In this document: piece after piece, positions 28,720 through 37,439 of the stretch
Layout: each line of letters starts with the position of its first letter
How positions within the stretch are numbered: the stretch's first letter is position 1
NCBI GenBank assembly: GCA_902587565.1
Contig: CACILT010000003.1
Location: 95,534 to 159,533 of the forward strand
Source of the DNA: an uncultured Alphaproteobacteria bacterium
Lineage (GTDB): Bacteria; Pseudomonadota; Alphaproteobacteria; HIMB59; GCA-002718135
Direction: 5' to 3'
Length of the DNA stretch: 64,000 nt
Notes under the pieces: generated by a model
Told to the model about the DNA's origin: nothing
What the model saw: the letters and a program-made list of their open reading frames with translations, nothing else
Databases searched by the model: none
Program-made: the position numbers and the translations under genes

Positions 28720-29562
28720 TTAAATTTTATAGATTCTTTCGGCATTAGAACTTGCAATTTTCTTTGCCTCATCATCTGAAAGATTACCTAAAATGGTATG
28801 TGTAACTTTAATCCACTCTTGAATACCTTTACCAGCATTGACTACTGGATAATCACTGCCCCAAACCATTCTATCAGGACCAAAACATTCTAAAGCATGG
28901 TCTACATATGGTTTTATTGTTTCATATGATGAAGTGCCAGGTGCACAATAGGCCATTAAACCTGATAGTTTGCAAGTAACATGAGGTAATTCAGATAAAG
29001 ACTTTATATCTTTACCCCATTCGTCAATCTCACCTGATGCAATTGGTGGAACTCCACAATGATTTAATATCAGATCCATTTGATCACATTCTTTAGCAAA
29101 TTCTTTTGCAATTTTTAGCTGTGTTGGTAAAAAACAAATATCAAATGGTTTACCAGCTAAACCAATTTTTTTTACATTGTTTCTTAATACCGGATTTTGA
29201 GAAAATTCATCAGGCATGACATGGAAAATTCTTCTGTATCCAACTACATTCATATTGATGGTTTCTTCCAACCACTGATCGAAAGAATTTTCTTCTTCAG
29301 GTCTTATTGAAACAATTAAACCCTTCATATTGCTATCTGGTTGATCCATAATAGATTTTATAAACTTTGCTTCTTTTTTATAATCAGCATCGTCTACTCC
29401 AGTTTCCATGAATAGTGTGCCTTTTATAGTAAATTCTTTTGTGAGTTCTTTATAGTCTTCTAAGGTAAAATTTCCTTTATCGATCGGTGGAAATTCATTT
29501 GCCCAGCTATATCCTACTTGGTCACGGTACATTAGATGTTGATGTGTATCAATAAGATCCAT
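28720..29562 (-). CDS. Amidohydrolase-family sugar lactonase (L-fuconolactonase/L-rhamnonolactonase-like)
   Basis: 'DLIDTHQHLMYRD', 'LILNHCGVPP', 'HVTCKLSGLM', 'FGPDRMVWGSDYPVV'. Confidence 0.88.
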   Translation of the reverse strand: MDLIDTHQHLMYRDQVGYSWANEFPPIDKGNFTLEDYKELTKEFTIKGTLFMETGVDDADYKKEAKFIKSIMDQPDSNMKGLIVSIRPEEENSFDQWLEETINMNVVGYRRIFHVMPDEFSQNPVLRNNVKKIGLAGKPFDICFLPTQLKIAKEFAKECDQMDLILNHCGVPPIASGEIDEWGKDIKSLSELPHVTCKLSGLMAYCAPGTSSYETIKPYVDHALECFGPDRMVWGSDYPVVNAGKGIQEWIKVTHTILGNLSDDEAKKIASSNAERIYKI

Positions 29563-29651
29563 AAATAATACCTACCATAATATATTTGATGATAAAACTA
29601 TTTTTTATTAATACATATTTAATTAGTTTAATAATAATTTAAAATAAAGAA

Positions 29652-30635
29652 ATGAATGTATTACTAACTGGTGGAGCTGGGTATATTGGAAGCCATGCTG
29701 CACTTTCCCTATTAGATAAAGGTCATAAAGTTCATATTATTGATGACTTATCTACTGGTCATGAAGACCTCATCCCACAAAAAGCAAAATTCACAAATTG
29801 TAATATAAGTGATGAAAATACAGTTTCCGATATAATTAAATCAAATAAATTTGATTTGCTTATGCATTTTGCTGGATATATTCAAGTTGAAGAATCAGTA
29901 AGGCAGCCAGAAAAATATTTCGAAAATAATACCAATAATGCAATAAAACTATTCAATATTTGCAAAAAAAATAATTTAGATAAAATTGTATTTTCTTCTA
30001 CTGCTGCAGCATATGGGGAAGTTAGTCAAAATAAATTAATAGATGAAGACACTAATCTAAATCCACAAAGTCCATATGCAGAATCTAAGATTAAAACAGA
30101 GAAATTTTTATATGAAAATCAAGATGATTTTAAATTTATTATTTTAAGATACTTTAATGTTGCTGGTGCAGATAAAAAAATGAGATCAGGACAAGTATCC
30201 AAAAAATCTACTCATCTAATTAAAATACTATCAGAAGTGATTATTGGCAAAAAAGATCATATTGAAATTTTTGGCAAAGATTATGATACTCCAGATGGAA
30301 CAGCAATTAGAGATTATATTCATGTTTCTGATCTTGCTGATATTCATGTAGAGGTATCAAAGTATCTGTTAGAAAATTTAGAATCCAATTTATTTAATTG
30401 TGGATATGGAAAAGGTTTTAGTGTTTTAGATGTTGTAAATGCTGCAAACAAAATTTATCAAAATAAAATTATTTATAAGTTTTCTAATAGGAGAGATGGA
30501 GACGTAGAAAAATTAATTGCAGAAACTTCTAAAATATTGCAACATATCGATTGGCAACCTAAACATAATGATTTAGGGGAAATTATTGATTCATCAGTTC
30601 GTTGGGAAAAAAAAATTAATGAATCAAATATATAA
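29652..30635 (+). CDS. galE: UDP-glucose 4-epimerase
   Basis: 'VLLTGGAGYIGSHAALSLLDKGH', 'FSSTAAAYGE', 'SPYAESKIKTE', 'GTAIRDYIHVSDLADIH'. Confidence 0.93.
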   Translation: MNVLLTGGAGYIGSHAALSLLDKGHKVHIIDDLSTGHEDLIPQKAKFTNCNISDENTVSDIIKSNKFDLLMHFAGYIQVEESVRQPEKYFENNTNNAIKLFNICKKNNLDKIVFSSTAAAYGEVSQNKLIDEDTNLNPQSPYAESKIKTEKFLYENQDDFKFIILRYFNVAGADKKMRSGQVSKKSTHLIKILSEVIIGKKDHIEIFGKDYDTPDGTAIRDYIHVSDLADIHVEVSKYLLENLESNLFNCGYGKGFSVLDVVNAANKIYQNKIIYKFSNRRDGDVEKLIAETSKILQHIDWQPKHNDLGEIIDSSVRWEKKINESNI

Positions 30636-31668
30636 AAGAACCTTTATTAGAAATGATAGTAAAGAACTTTTACTTTATGGGTATAAGGAACATAAAGAGC
30701 ACCCTAATCAGCAGTTAGAAGTAAGTGATATTCCAAAACCTCATATGAGATGGAATCCTTCAAGAGAAGAGTGGGTAACATATTCAGCTGGCAGAAAAGA
30801 TAGAACATCTTTTCCGCCTAAAGAATACTGTCCTTTATGTCCTGGGGCAAATTTAAATTACCCAACTGAAATACCATTTTCTAGCTTTGAAGTTGCAGTC
30901 TTTCCAAATCGCTGGGCTAGTTTTAATTCTAAAGGAGAAAATATACATATTGAGAAAATCTTAACTAAGCCATCAAAAGGGGAGTGTGAAGTAGTTGTAT
31001 ATTCACCGGAACATATAGATACAATTTCAGAAATGCCAATTGAGAGAATAGAATTATTAACTCAAGTTTGGATAGATCGATATAAGGAATTATATAAAAA
31101 ACCCGATATTAAATATATTTTACCTTTTGAAAATAGAGGACAAGAATGCGGTGTTACTCTTCACCATCCACATGGTCAAATATATGCCTATCCATTTATT
31201 CCTCCAGCAATAAAAACAGAGATACAAGCATTTAAAAAAGAAAATTTTTTAATAAAAATTATGAATGAATTAGAAGAAAAATATTATGTTTACCAAAATG
31301 AAAATTTTATTGCGGCAGTCCCACCTTTTGCAAGATATGCTTATGAAATATGGATAGTACCAAAAAATCAAATAGAAGGTCCTTGGAAATTTAATGATAA
31401 TCAAATAGAGGATTTTTCAAAATGTATTCAGAAGGTTGTAAAAGGGTATGATAATTTTCTCGATAAGAAATGTCCATACATAATGGGACTTCATGCATCA
31501 CCTGAACTAAGTGACAATAATTTTCATTTTCATGTAGAATTCTATCCTCCTTTACGTCACGGTGATAAACCAAAAGTTTTAGCAGGTTCAGAGTCAATGG
31601 CAGGAGTTTTTATTATGGATGTATTGCCAGAGGATTCTGCTAAAGTGTTGAGAAAATTTATGGCATGA
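30619..31668 (+). CDS. galT: Galactose-1-phosphate uridylyltransferase
   Basis: 'GVTLHHPHGQIYAYPFIPP', 'CPLCPG', 'NFHFHVEFYPPLRH'. ORF opens at 30586 inside galE; ATG at 30619 (MNQIYKRTF) is a more plausible start. Confidence 0.92.
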   Translation: MNQIYKRTFIRNDSKELLLYGYKEHKEHPNQQLEVSDIPKPHMRWNPSREEWVTYSAGRKDRTSFPPKEYCPLCPGANLNYPTEIPFSSFEVAVFPNRWASFNSKGENIHIEKILTKPSKGECEVVVYSPEHIDTISEMPIERIELLTQVWIDRYKELYKKPDIKYILPFENRGQECGVTLHHPHGQIYAYPFIPPAIKTEIQAFKKENFLIKIMNELEEKYYVYQNENFIAAVPPFARYAYEIWIVPKNQIEGPWKFNDNQIEDFSKCIQKVVKGYDNFLDKKCPYIMGLHASPELSDNNFHFHVEFYPPLRHGDKPKVLAGSESMAGVFIMDVLPEDSAKVLRKFMA

Positions 31669-32078
31669 AAACTATAAAAGAAAAAATAAATTACTATAAA
31701 GAAAGCTTAGATATTTTTGATGATGGGATGGACAAGTATAAATTTTTAATTGATCAAGCAAAAAATGCAAAAAATTTTCCTGAAGAATATAGAAATGATT
31801 CCTTTAAAGTATCTGGTTGTCAGGCACAGGTTTGGTTAGTTCCAAAATTGAATGATAATAAACTTTCATTTTACTACGACTCTGACGCTTTTATATCAAA
31901 AGGGATGGTCACTATTTTATGTGATATTTATGGTGATAGAAAGCCATCTGAAATTAAAAATTCTGATTTCGATATGTTAAATATTTTACAACTTGATACA
32001 TTATTGACTCCTGGAAGAAGAAATGGTGTTTATTCAATGCTAGAAAAAATAAAGGAGTACGCAAATTCTTATTCATAA
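31665..32078 (+). CDS. sufE: SufE family protein (Fe-S assembly sulfur acceptor)
   Basis: 'FKVSGCQAQVWLVPKL', 'FISKGMVTILCDIYGDRKPSEI', 'LLTPGRRNGVYSMLEKIKEYA'. Confidence 0.92.
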   Translation: MKTIKEKINYYKESLDIFDDGMDKYKFLIDQAKNAKNFPEEYRNDSFKVSGCQAQVWLVPKLNDNKLSFYYDSDAFISKGMVTILCDIYGDRKPSEIKNSDFDMLNILQLDTLLTPGRRNGVYSMLEKIKEYANSYS

Positions 32079-32086
32079 AATATATT

Positions 32087-32692
32087 ATGTTTTACGAACC
32101 TAAAAAAGGAATACCTTTTAAAATAGATCCATTTAAATCATTGGTTTTTCCAAGACCAATAGGTTGGATATCTTCAATTAATAAAAGTGGTGTAGCAAAC
32201 CTTGCACCTTACTCTTACTTTAATGCAATAGCCGATGATCCTCCGCAAATTATGTTTTGCGCGAATGGTAGTTCAATTCATAGTAAATATAAGGATTCTT
32301 TATCAAATATTTTGTCTACAAAAGAGTTTGTAGTAAATTTTGCTACATCCACTACCAGAAATAAAATGAATAATACTTCAAGAGATTTTAAACCTCATGA
32401 AGATGAATTCGTTTTATCAAAATTAAAAAAGAAAGTTTCAAAACTTGTTAAAGCACCATCAGTCAAAGACAGTCCTGTAAATTTAGAATGCAAATTAATT
32501 AAAACTATTAAACTAAAATCAAATTCGAAAAAAATCTCAACAATGATTATTGGAGAAGTAATTGGAATTTATATAAATAGAAGATTTATTAATAATAATA
32601 GAATAGATAGTGTATCAATGCGTTATATTGCAAGAATGGGATATAGTGAGTATACAACTGTTACCTCTAAATTTAATTTAAAAAGAAAATAA
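32087..32692 (+). CDS. Flavin reductase family protein (DIM6/NTAB)
   Basis: 'LVFPRPIGWISSINKSGVANLAPYSYFNAIADDPPQIMFC'. Confidence 0.9.
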   Translation: MFYEPKKGIPFKIDPFKSLVFPRPIGWISSINKSGVANLAPYSYFNAIADDPPQIMFCANGSSIHSKYKDSLSNILSTKEFVVNFATSTTRNKMNNTSRDFKPHEDEFVLSKLKKKVSKLVKAPSVKDSPVNLECKLIKTIKLKSNSKKISTMIIGEVIGIYINRRFINNNRIDSVSMRYIARMGYSEYTTVTSKFNLKRK

Positions 32693-32701
32693 AACTTATT
32701 T

Positions 32702-32732
32702 AGTTTAACCAAATAACTTCGTGGATTAAACT
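32702..32732. repeat. Imperfect inverted repeat / possible terminator hairpin after the flavin reductase gene
   Basis: AGTTTAA-CCA...TGG-A-TTAAACT; no strong T-tract. Confidence 0.4.
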
Positions 32733-32758
32733 TTAAAAACCAAGTAAGATTAATAAAT

Positions 32759-32824
32759 TAATATGGGAGTGTGACGGAACTGTGAGCATTATTAATGCTA
32801 TCTGTACAGCCAAAAAATATTCCT
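32759..32824 (+). pseudogene. Degenerate tRNA-Leu-like fragment (5' portion)
   Basis: TAATATGGGAGTGTGACGGAACTG at 32759-32782 matches tRNA-Leu region 33884-33907 (TAATATGGGAGTATGGCGGAACTG) with 2 mismatches in 24 nt; a weak 3' partner TATTCCT at 32818-32824 could pair with GGGAGTG. Confidence 0.6.
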
Positions 32825-32922
32825 AAAATAATTTTCACATAAAATTTGTTGCCCTGTTGTTGCTTTATACTTCTAGAATAAGAGTAATTTAAATCTTTCA
32901 AATATAATATAAGTAATAGTTA

Positions 32923-33753
32923 TTAACCAGGTGGAAGTGGTGCATTACCTGTATTTGGATCAATTGCTGGAGACATATTTGAATCTTGAGTAGAGGTAAC
33001 ATCATTTGAGATACTCTCTGAAACTGCAGAAAGTGTTTCTGCCATTGCTTTGCTTGTAACCAAAGACGAATCAAGACCTAAGCTTTCAGCTATTTCAGCT
33101 AAACTTGCTCCTGGATCTATACCTTCAATTTGGATATCTTCATCATTAACTAATCCTCCTGTAACTATACCATCATCGGGGACTAGAATAGCATTGCCTG
33201 TTTCTGGATCAATACCAACATTAGAAATTAAACTAGATAAATCATCAAAATCCGATAAATTTTCACCCAAAATACCTGCTGCAACTAACTTCTGATAAGA
33301 ATTATTTAATGCTTCAAATGTTTCATTAGAAATATTATTTTCAATTTTAAATTCTTCACTTGAATTAGCAACTAATGATAATTTTAAAATATCTTCGTTT
33401 ATATAACCATTTTGCTTAGCAATATTGTTTAATATTTCATCCTTTGATCCGCTTACTTTATCTATAGCTAAAAGTGGCGCTCCCTCTTCAAGAATTTTTT
33501 CACCAAAGAAACCTTTTGTTCCAAACGTCTTTCCTTTTTTATTTTTTTTAACAGTAGGCCAATCTTCAATTTCCTCACCATTATTAAACTTATCCAAAGC
33601 CTCTTGGTATCTATCAGCGTAACTTTTTCTTATAACTTTACCATTATTGTCAGTGATTGAACCATCAGAGTGAAATGTTCCTGCAATCAATCCTTGAGCA
33701 TTTAACTCAAAAGTTAAAAAAGTAATTATTATAAAAAAATAAATTAGTTTCAT
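32923..33753 (-). CDS. Secreted protein of unknown function with internal 'IDPxTGNAxLxP' repeat
   Basis: Signal peptide MKLIYFFIIITFLTFELNAQG; contains 'GIDPETGNAILVPDDG' and 'AIDPNTGNAPLPPG'. Confidence 0.75.
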   Translation of the reverse strand: MKLIYFFIIITFLTFELNAQGLIAGTFHSDGSITDNNGKVIRKSYADRYQEALDKFNNGEEIEDWPTVKKNKKGKTFGTKGFFGEKILEEGAPLLAIDKVSGSKDEILNNIAKQNGYINEDILKLSLVANSSEEFKIENNISNETFEALNNSYQKLVAAGILGENLSDFDDLSSLISNVGIDPETGNAILVPDDGIVTGGLVNDEDIQIEGIDPGASLAEIAESLGLDSSLVTSKAMAETLSAVSESISNDVTSTQDSNMSPAIDPNTGNAPLPPG

Positions 33754-33889
33754 AATTTATTAATAAAGATATTTTAATTAAAATAATATCTAATTTTAGA
33801 TTTCCTAGTGATTCCATGTAGATCAGAAAATGTTTTATAAATTAATAGATTTAGATCTAAAAACCTATAAATACTTGGGAAAATAATAT

Positions 33890-33974
33890 GGGAGTATGGC
33901 GGAACTGGTAGACGCGCCGGATTCAAAATCCGGTCACTTCGGTGGTGTGGGTTCGATTCCCTCTACTCCTACCA
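33890..33974 (+). tRNA. tRNA-Leu (anticodon CAA), CCA encoded
   Basis: GGGAGTATGGCGGAACTGGTAGACGCGCCGGATTCAAAATCCGG...GGTTCGATTCCC...TACTCCTACCA; anticodon loop TTCAAAA, long variable arm. Confidence 0.96.
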
Positions 33975-35130
33975 TCTTTTCATTATTCATAACTAAAAGC
34001 ATTATTAACGATATTAGAAACATAATTAATCCAAGCATATACATATTAAAAGTTAATCCATAAGTTTCTGCAGAGAAACCAACAATTGCAGGTCCAAAGA
34101 TGACACCTGTAAATGCAATACTAGAGACGTGAGAGATTGTTACAGGAATAGGCTGTAGTGAATGTCGAACTGATTGTCTATAAATAATTGGCATGACATT
34201 AGAAATTAGAAATCCAAAAAGAATAATCGATATGTAAATTATATAAATATTTTGAGATAGAAGGCTGAGAAATAAAATTATTGAACCAACCATTGCAAAA
34301 TAAGGTCCGACAATTTTTTCATTAAACAAATTAATTAATTTAGAACCAAAAAAATTACTAATAATTTCACCAATATTAAAAAGTATAACTATAGATCCTA
34401 CCATATACAAAGGTGCGTAAAGATCTTTTACTAACCACAATGGAGACCATTGTATAATGATTCCCATAGTTGCGAAGATAAGCATATTTATAGAGGCAAA
34501 TATTATTATTTTAAAACTAGGAAATATAAATGCAGGTTCATTATTTTTAATGTCATATTTTTTTTTCAATCCAAAAAAAAACATTGTAATTGTTGAGCTA
34601 AAAACAAAACACCCAATAAGAAAAGTTGTTAATATTGGTGATATATTTATTCCAACACATATACTGCTTATGCCGCCACCAATTATAAAACCAATACTAA
34701 AAGATGATTTAAAAATTGGGTTTAAAATTCTATTTGTATTTTGTTCAATAATGGCAACTTGGGTGAATATATTTGGAGCTTGAATACCGATCGCTATACC
34801 CCAAATAATTGATAGTAAAATATATGTTTGATATGTTGAAAAATAAAATATTAAGAATGGTATAAAGGAATACATCAATCTTGCTATAATTAAACAATTG
34901 GTACTTCCAATTTTTGGTAACAAATATCTTGTTGTTAATTGGTTTGTTACAACTGTAAAAATTCCAAACAAAACAAACCCATATGAGTAGTCTGATTCGG
35001 TCATTTCTATAAGATTAAATAAAATTGGAGCATGAACTAAGAAAGTACTAAATGTAAGTGTGGCAAATATGCCTTGAGAGAACGTTGCAATAAATGAAGT
35101 GTTTAATTCAGTAGATATTAAATTATTCAT
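33934..35130 (-). CDS. MFS-type transporter; 3' end overlaps tRNA-Leu antisense
   Basis: Twelve-ish TM protein; last residues VGVEGIEPTPPK* are the antisense translation of tRNA-Leu. ORF extends to TTG at 35181; ATG at 35130 (MNNLISTELNTSF) preferred. Confidence 0.82.
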   Translation of the reverse strand: MNNLISTELNTSFIATFSQGIFATLTFSTFLVHAPILFNLIEMTESDYSYGFVLFGIFTVVTNQLTTRYLLPKIGSTNCLIIARLMYSFIPFLIFYFSTYQTYILLSIIWGIAIGIQAPNIFTQVAIIEQNTNRILNPIFKSSFSIGFIIGGGISSICVGINISPILTTFLIGCFVFSSTITMFFFGLKKKYDIKNNEPAFIFPSFKIIIFASINMLIFATMGIIIQWSPLWLVKDLYAPLYMVGSIVILFNIGEIISNFFGSKLINLFNEKIVGPYFAMVGSIILFLSLLSQNIYIIYISIILFGFLISNVMPIIYRQSVRHSLQPIPVTISHVSSIAFTGVIFGPAIVGFSAETYGLTFNMYMLGLIMFLISLIMLLVMNNEKMVGVEGIEPTPPK

Positions 35131-35207
35131 AATAGGTGAAAATAAATTTTTAGATTTAAGTTTACATTTAGTATAAATCAAAGAGATACTAAGGTAAAAA
35201 AATATAA

Positions 35208-35792
35208 ATGAATTTTCTTAACAAACTTTATAACTGGACTCTTACAAAAGCTAAACATAAAAATGCTAAATGGTACTTATGTTTGATATCATTTGCTGAA
35301 AGTTCATTTTTTCCCATTCCACCAGATCTACTTCTTATACCCATGGCTTTAGCTAATAAGCTTAAGGCCTTGTTTTATGCGTTTATATGCACCGTCTCAT
35401 CTGTAATTGGAGGAGTAGCTGGTTATGCCATTGGGTATTTTTTTTATAATTCAGTGGGTGTTTACATTGTTGAGTTTTATCATTTGGAAAATTCTTTTAG
35501 TATTTTTGAAAATTACTACAAAGAATATGGTATTTTGATTGTTTTAGGTGCTGGTATAACCCCCTTTCCATATAAGTTTATTACAATTGCAAGTGGTGTA
35601 TTTGGACTAAATATTTTTTTATTTATTATTGTTTCAATTATTGGTCGAGGGTCAAGATTTTATCTTATAGCATTACTCCTATATTTTTTTGGTGAAAAAA
35701 TCAGGCTAATTATTGATAAATATTTCAATATTTTAACCATTGTATTTTTTATTTTACTTGTTGGAAGTGTTTTTATAATTAGATTTTTATGA
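35208..35792 (+). CDS. YqaA/DedA (SNARE-associated) family membrane protein
   Basis: 'SFAESSFFPIPPDLLLIPMALANK', 'GAGITPFPYKFITIASGVFGLN', 'GRGSRFYLIALLLYFFGEKI'. Confidence 0.9.
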   Translation: MNFLNKLYNWTLTKAKHKNAKWYLCLISFAESSFFPIPPDLLLIPMALANKLKALFYAFICTVSSVIGGVAGYAIGYFFYNSVGVYIVEFYHLENSFSIFENYYKEYGILIVLGAGITPFPYKFITIASGVFGLNIFLFIIVSIIGRGSRFYLIALLLYFFGEKIRLIIDKYFNILTIVFFILLVGSVFIIRFL

Positions 35793-36283
35793 TAATTCGT
35801 AATTGGACCACGCTTTTATTAGTAATCTCACTAATCTCAATATCATCAGCATTAATTGCAGAATATTTTTTTAATCTTCAACCATGTGAATTGTGTTTAA
35901 AGCAAAGACATCCATATTATGTAATTTTAATATGTTTAATTTTGATATTTTTATTCAAAAATTTAAATAAAATTTGGCTTTATTTAGTAATTCAGTTTGC
36001 ATCTGTTTACGGGCTTTTTTATTCTATATGGCACGTAGGAGTTGAGAATAAAATTTTTAAAGGACCAGCAGGTTGTTCAGCAATGCTAACAAACAGTGAA
36101 AATACTACAGACCTTAAAGCACAGATATTATCAAAACAGGTAATAAGTTGTGATGAAGTTATTTGGAGTTTTTTTGGAATTTCTGCTGCTTCAATTAATA
36201 CGTTTGTTTTACTAGTTATTTTTATTTTAAATGCTATTTATTTAATTAGATACTATGGCATTAAAAAAGAAAAAAGCGTCTAA
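35789..36283 (+). CDS. dsbB: Disulfide bond formation protein B
   Basis: 'LQPCELCLKQRHPYY', 'GCSAMLT', four-TM topology. Confidence 0.9.
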   Translation: MIIRNWTTLLLVISLISISSALIAEYFFNLQPCELCLKQRHPYYVILICLILIFLFKNLNKIWLYLVIQFASVYGLFYSIWHVGVENKIFKGPAGCSAMLTNSENTTDLKAQILSKQVISCDEVIWSFFGISAASINTFVLLVIFILNAIYLIRYYGIKKEKSV

Positions 36284-36824
36284 AAAAAAATCTTCGTCAA
36301 ATAGAACTACTCATAGGGAGGTTTTAGAAGAAATCATAAGAGTTGATCATGCTGGTGAATATGGTGCAACTAAAATATATGATGGGCAAATAGCAGTTTT
36401 TGGGAAAAGCTCAAAACTTGGCAAAACTATTCAACATATGGCTGATCAAGAACAAGAGCATATTGATAAATTTAATGAATTAATATTGGAACATAGAGTT
36501 AGACCAACTGCTCTCCTTCCTTTATGGAATATTGCAGGTTATGCGCTTGGCGCATCTACTGCCTTAATGGGTGAAAAAGCTGCCATGGCGTGCACTGTTG
36601 CTGTTGAAAAAGTAATCGGTGAACATTACCAAGAACAATTGGAGCTCTTAGGAGATGACCATATAGATTTAAAAAAAACAATTTCAAAATTTAGAGATGA
36701 CGAACTTGAACATCACGATATTGGAATAGAACATGATGCAGAAAACGCGCCAGGATATAAAATTATGTCAAAAATAATTGAGCTTGGATGTAAAACCGCA
36801 ATCGCTATATCAAAAAAAATTTAA
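36255..36824 (+). CDS. coq7: Demethoxyubiquinone hydroxylase family protein (COQ7)
   Basis: 'IIRVDHAGEYGATKIYDGQIAVF', 'EQEHIDKFNELI', 'FRDDELEHHDIGIEHDAENAPGYK' di-iron ligands. Confidence 0.93.
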   Translation: MALKKKKASKKKSSSNRTTHREVLEEIIRVDHAGEYGATKIYDGQIAVFGKSSKLGKTIQHMADQEQEHIDKFNELILEHRVRPTALLPLWNIAGYALGASTALMGEKAAMACTVAVEKVIGEHYQEQLELLGDDHIDLKKTISKFRDDELEHHDIGIEHDAENAPGYKIMSKIIELGCKTAIAISKKI

Positions 36825-37375
36825 TTTTCTAATTCAGTATCCCAGTATAAATAATCTCTCCAAGTTTCATGCAAAAAATTAGGGGGGAAATTCCTACCAT
36901 TATTTTGTAATTGAATTGAGGATGGTCGAAGAGGTTTTTTAAAGAGTTTCATATCTGTATTCTGTATAAGTTTTCTTCCTTTTTTTAGATTACAGGACGT
37001 ACATGCAGACACAACGTTTTCCCAAGTAGTTTTTCCATTCAGACATTTAGGAACTAAATGATCAAATGTTAGTTCGTTTGCAGGAAAACGATTAGTACAA
37101 TACTGACAAGTAAAATTATCTCTCAAAAAAACGTTAAAACGAGTAAAAGCCGGTCTTCGTTGAGGCGTTACATAATCTTTAAGTGCAATTACACTTGGTA
37201 ACTTAAAAGTAAGATTTGGAGAATGAACTTCATGCTCATAATTTTCAATCACTGAAACTCTTTCAAGAAAAACGGCTTTAATGGCATCTTGCCATGAGCA
37301 TAAGGAAAGTGGGTAATATGATAGTGGCCGAAAATCAGCATTAAGAACCAAAGCTGGATTTTCTGCAGTACTCAT
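36821..37375 (-). CDS. HNH endonuclease family protein
   Basis: 'CQYCTNRFPANELTFDHLVPKCLNGKTTWENVVSACTSCNLKKGRKL'. Confidence 0.92.
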   Translation of the reverse strand: MSTAENPALVLNADFRPLSYYPLSLCSWQDAIKAVFLERVSVIENYEHEVHSPNLTFKLPSVIALKDYVTPQRRPAFTRFNVFLRDNFTCQYCTNRFPANELTFDHLVPKCLNGKTTWENVVSACTSCNLKKGRKLIQNTDMKLFKKPLRPSSIQLQNNGRNFPPNFLHETWRDYLYWDTELEN

Positions 37376-37439
37376 TTTAGTTTCTACTCACCCAAGTCAT
37401 ATTATTCAGATAGTAATATAATATGAAGATTCGATTACT

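Noticed and set aside
30586-30618. galT N-terminal extension overlapping galE by 50 bp
   Set aside because: Upstream part MIHQFVGKKKL is galE read in another frame; ATG at 30619 gives a more plausible start, so no unusual gene overlap is claimed.
32765-32824. Possibility that the tRNA-Leu-like fragment is a functional tRNA
   Set aside because: Only about 60 nt, anticodon arm and T-arm not recognisable, and acceptor pairing relies on three wobbles; treated as a remnant.
32700-33980. Active mobile element at the tRNA-Leu locus
   Set aside because: No integrase, transposase or relaxase ORF in the interval; only a degenerate repeat and one secreted ORF are present.
34457-34783. 108-aa plus-strand ORF
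   Set aside because: Antisense to the MFS transporter; hydrophobic character is a mirror of the TM coding sequence.
36821-37375. HNH endonuclease as part of a defence or restriction system
   Set aside because: No methyltransferase, NTPase or other defence gene nearby; resembles the common stand-alone HNH family among housekeeping genes.
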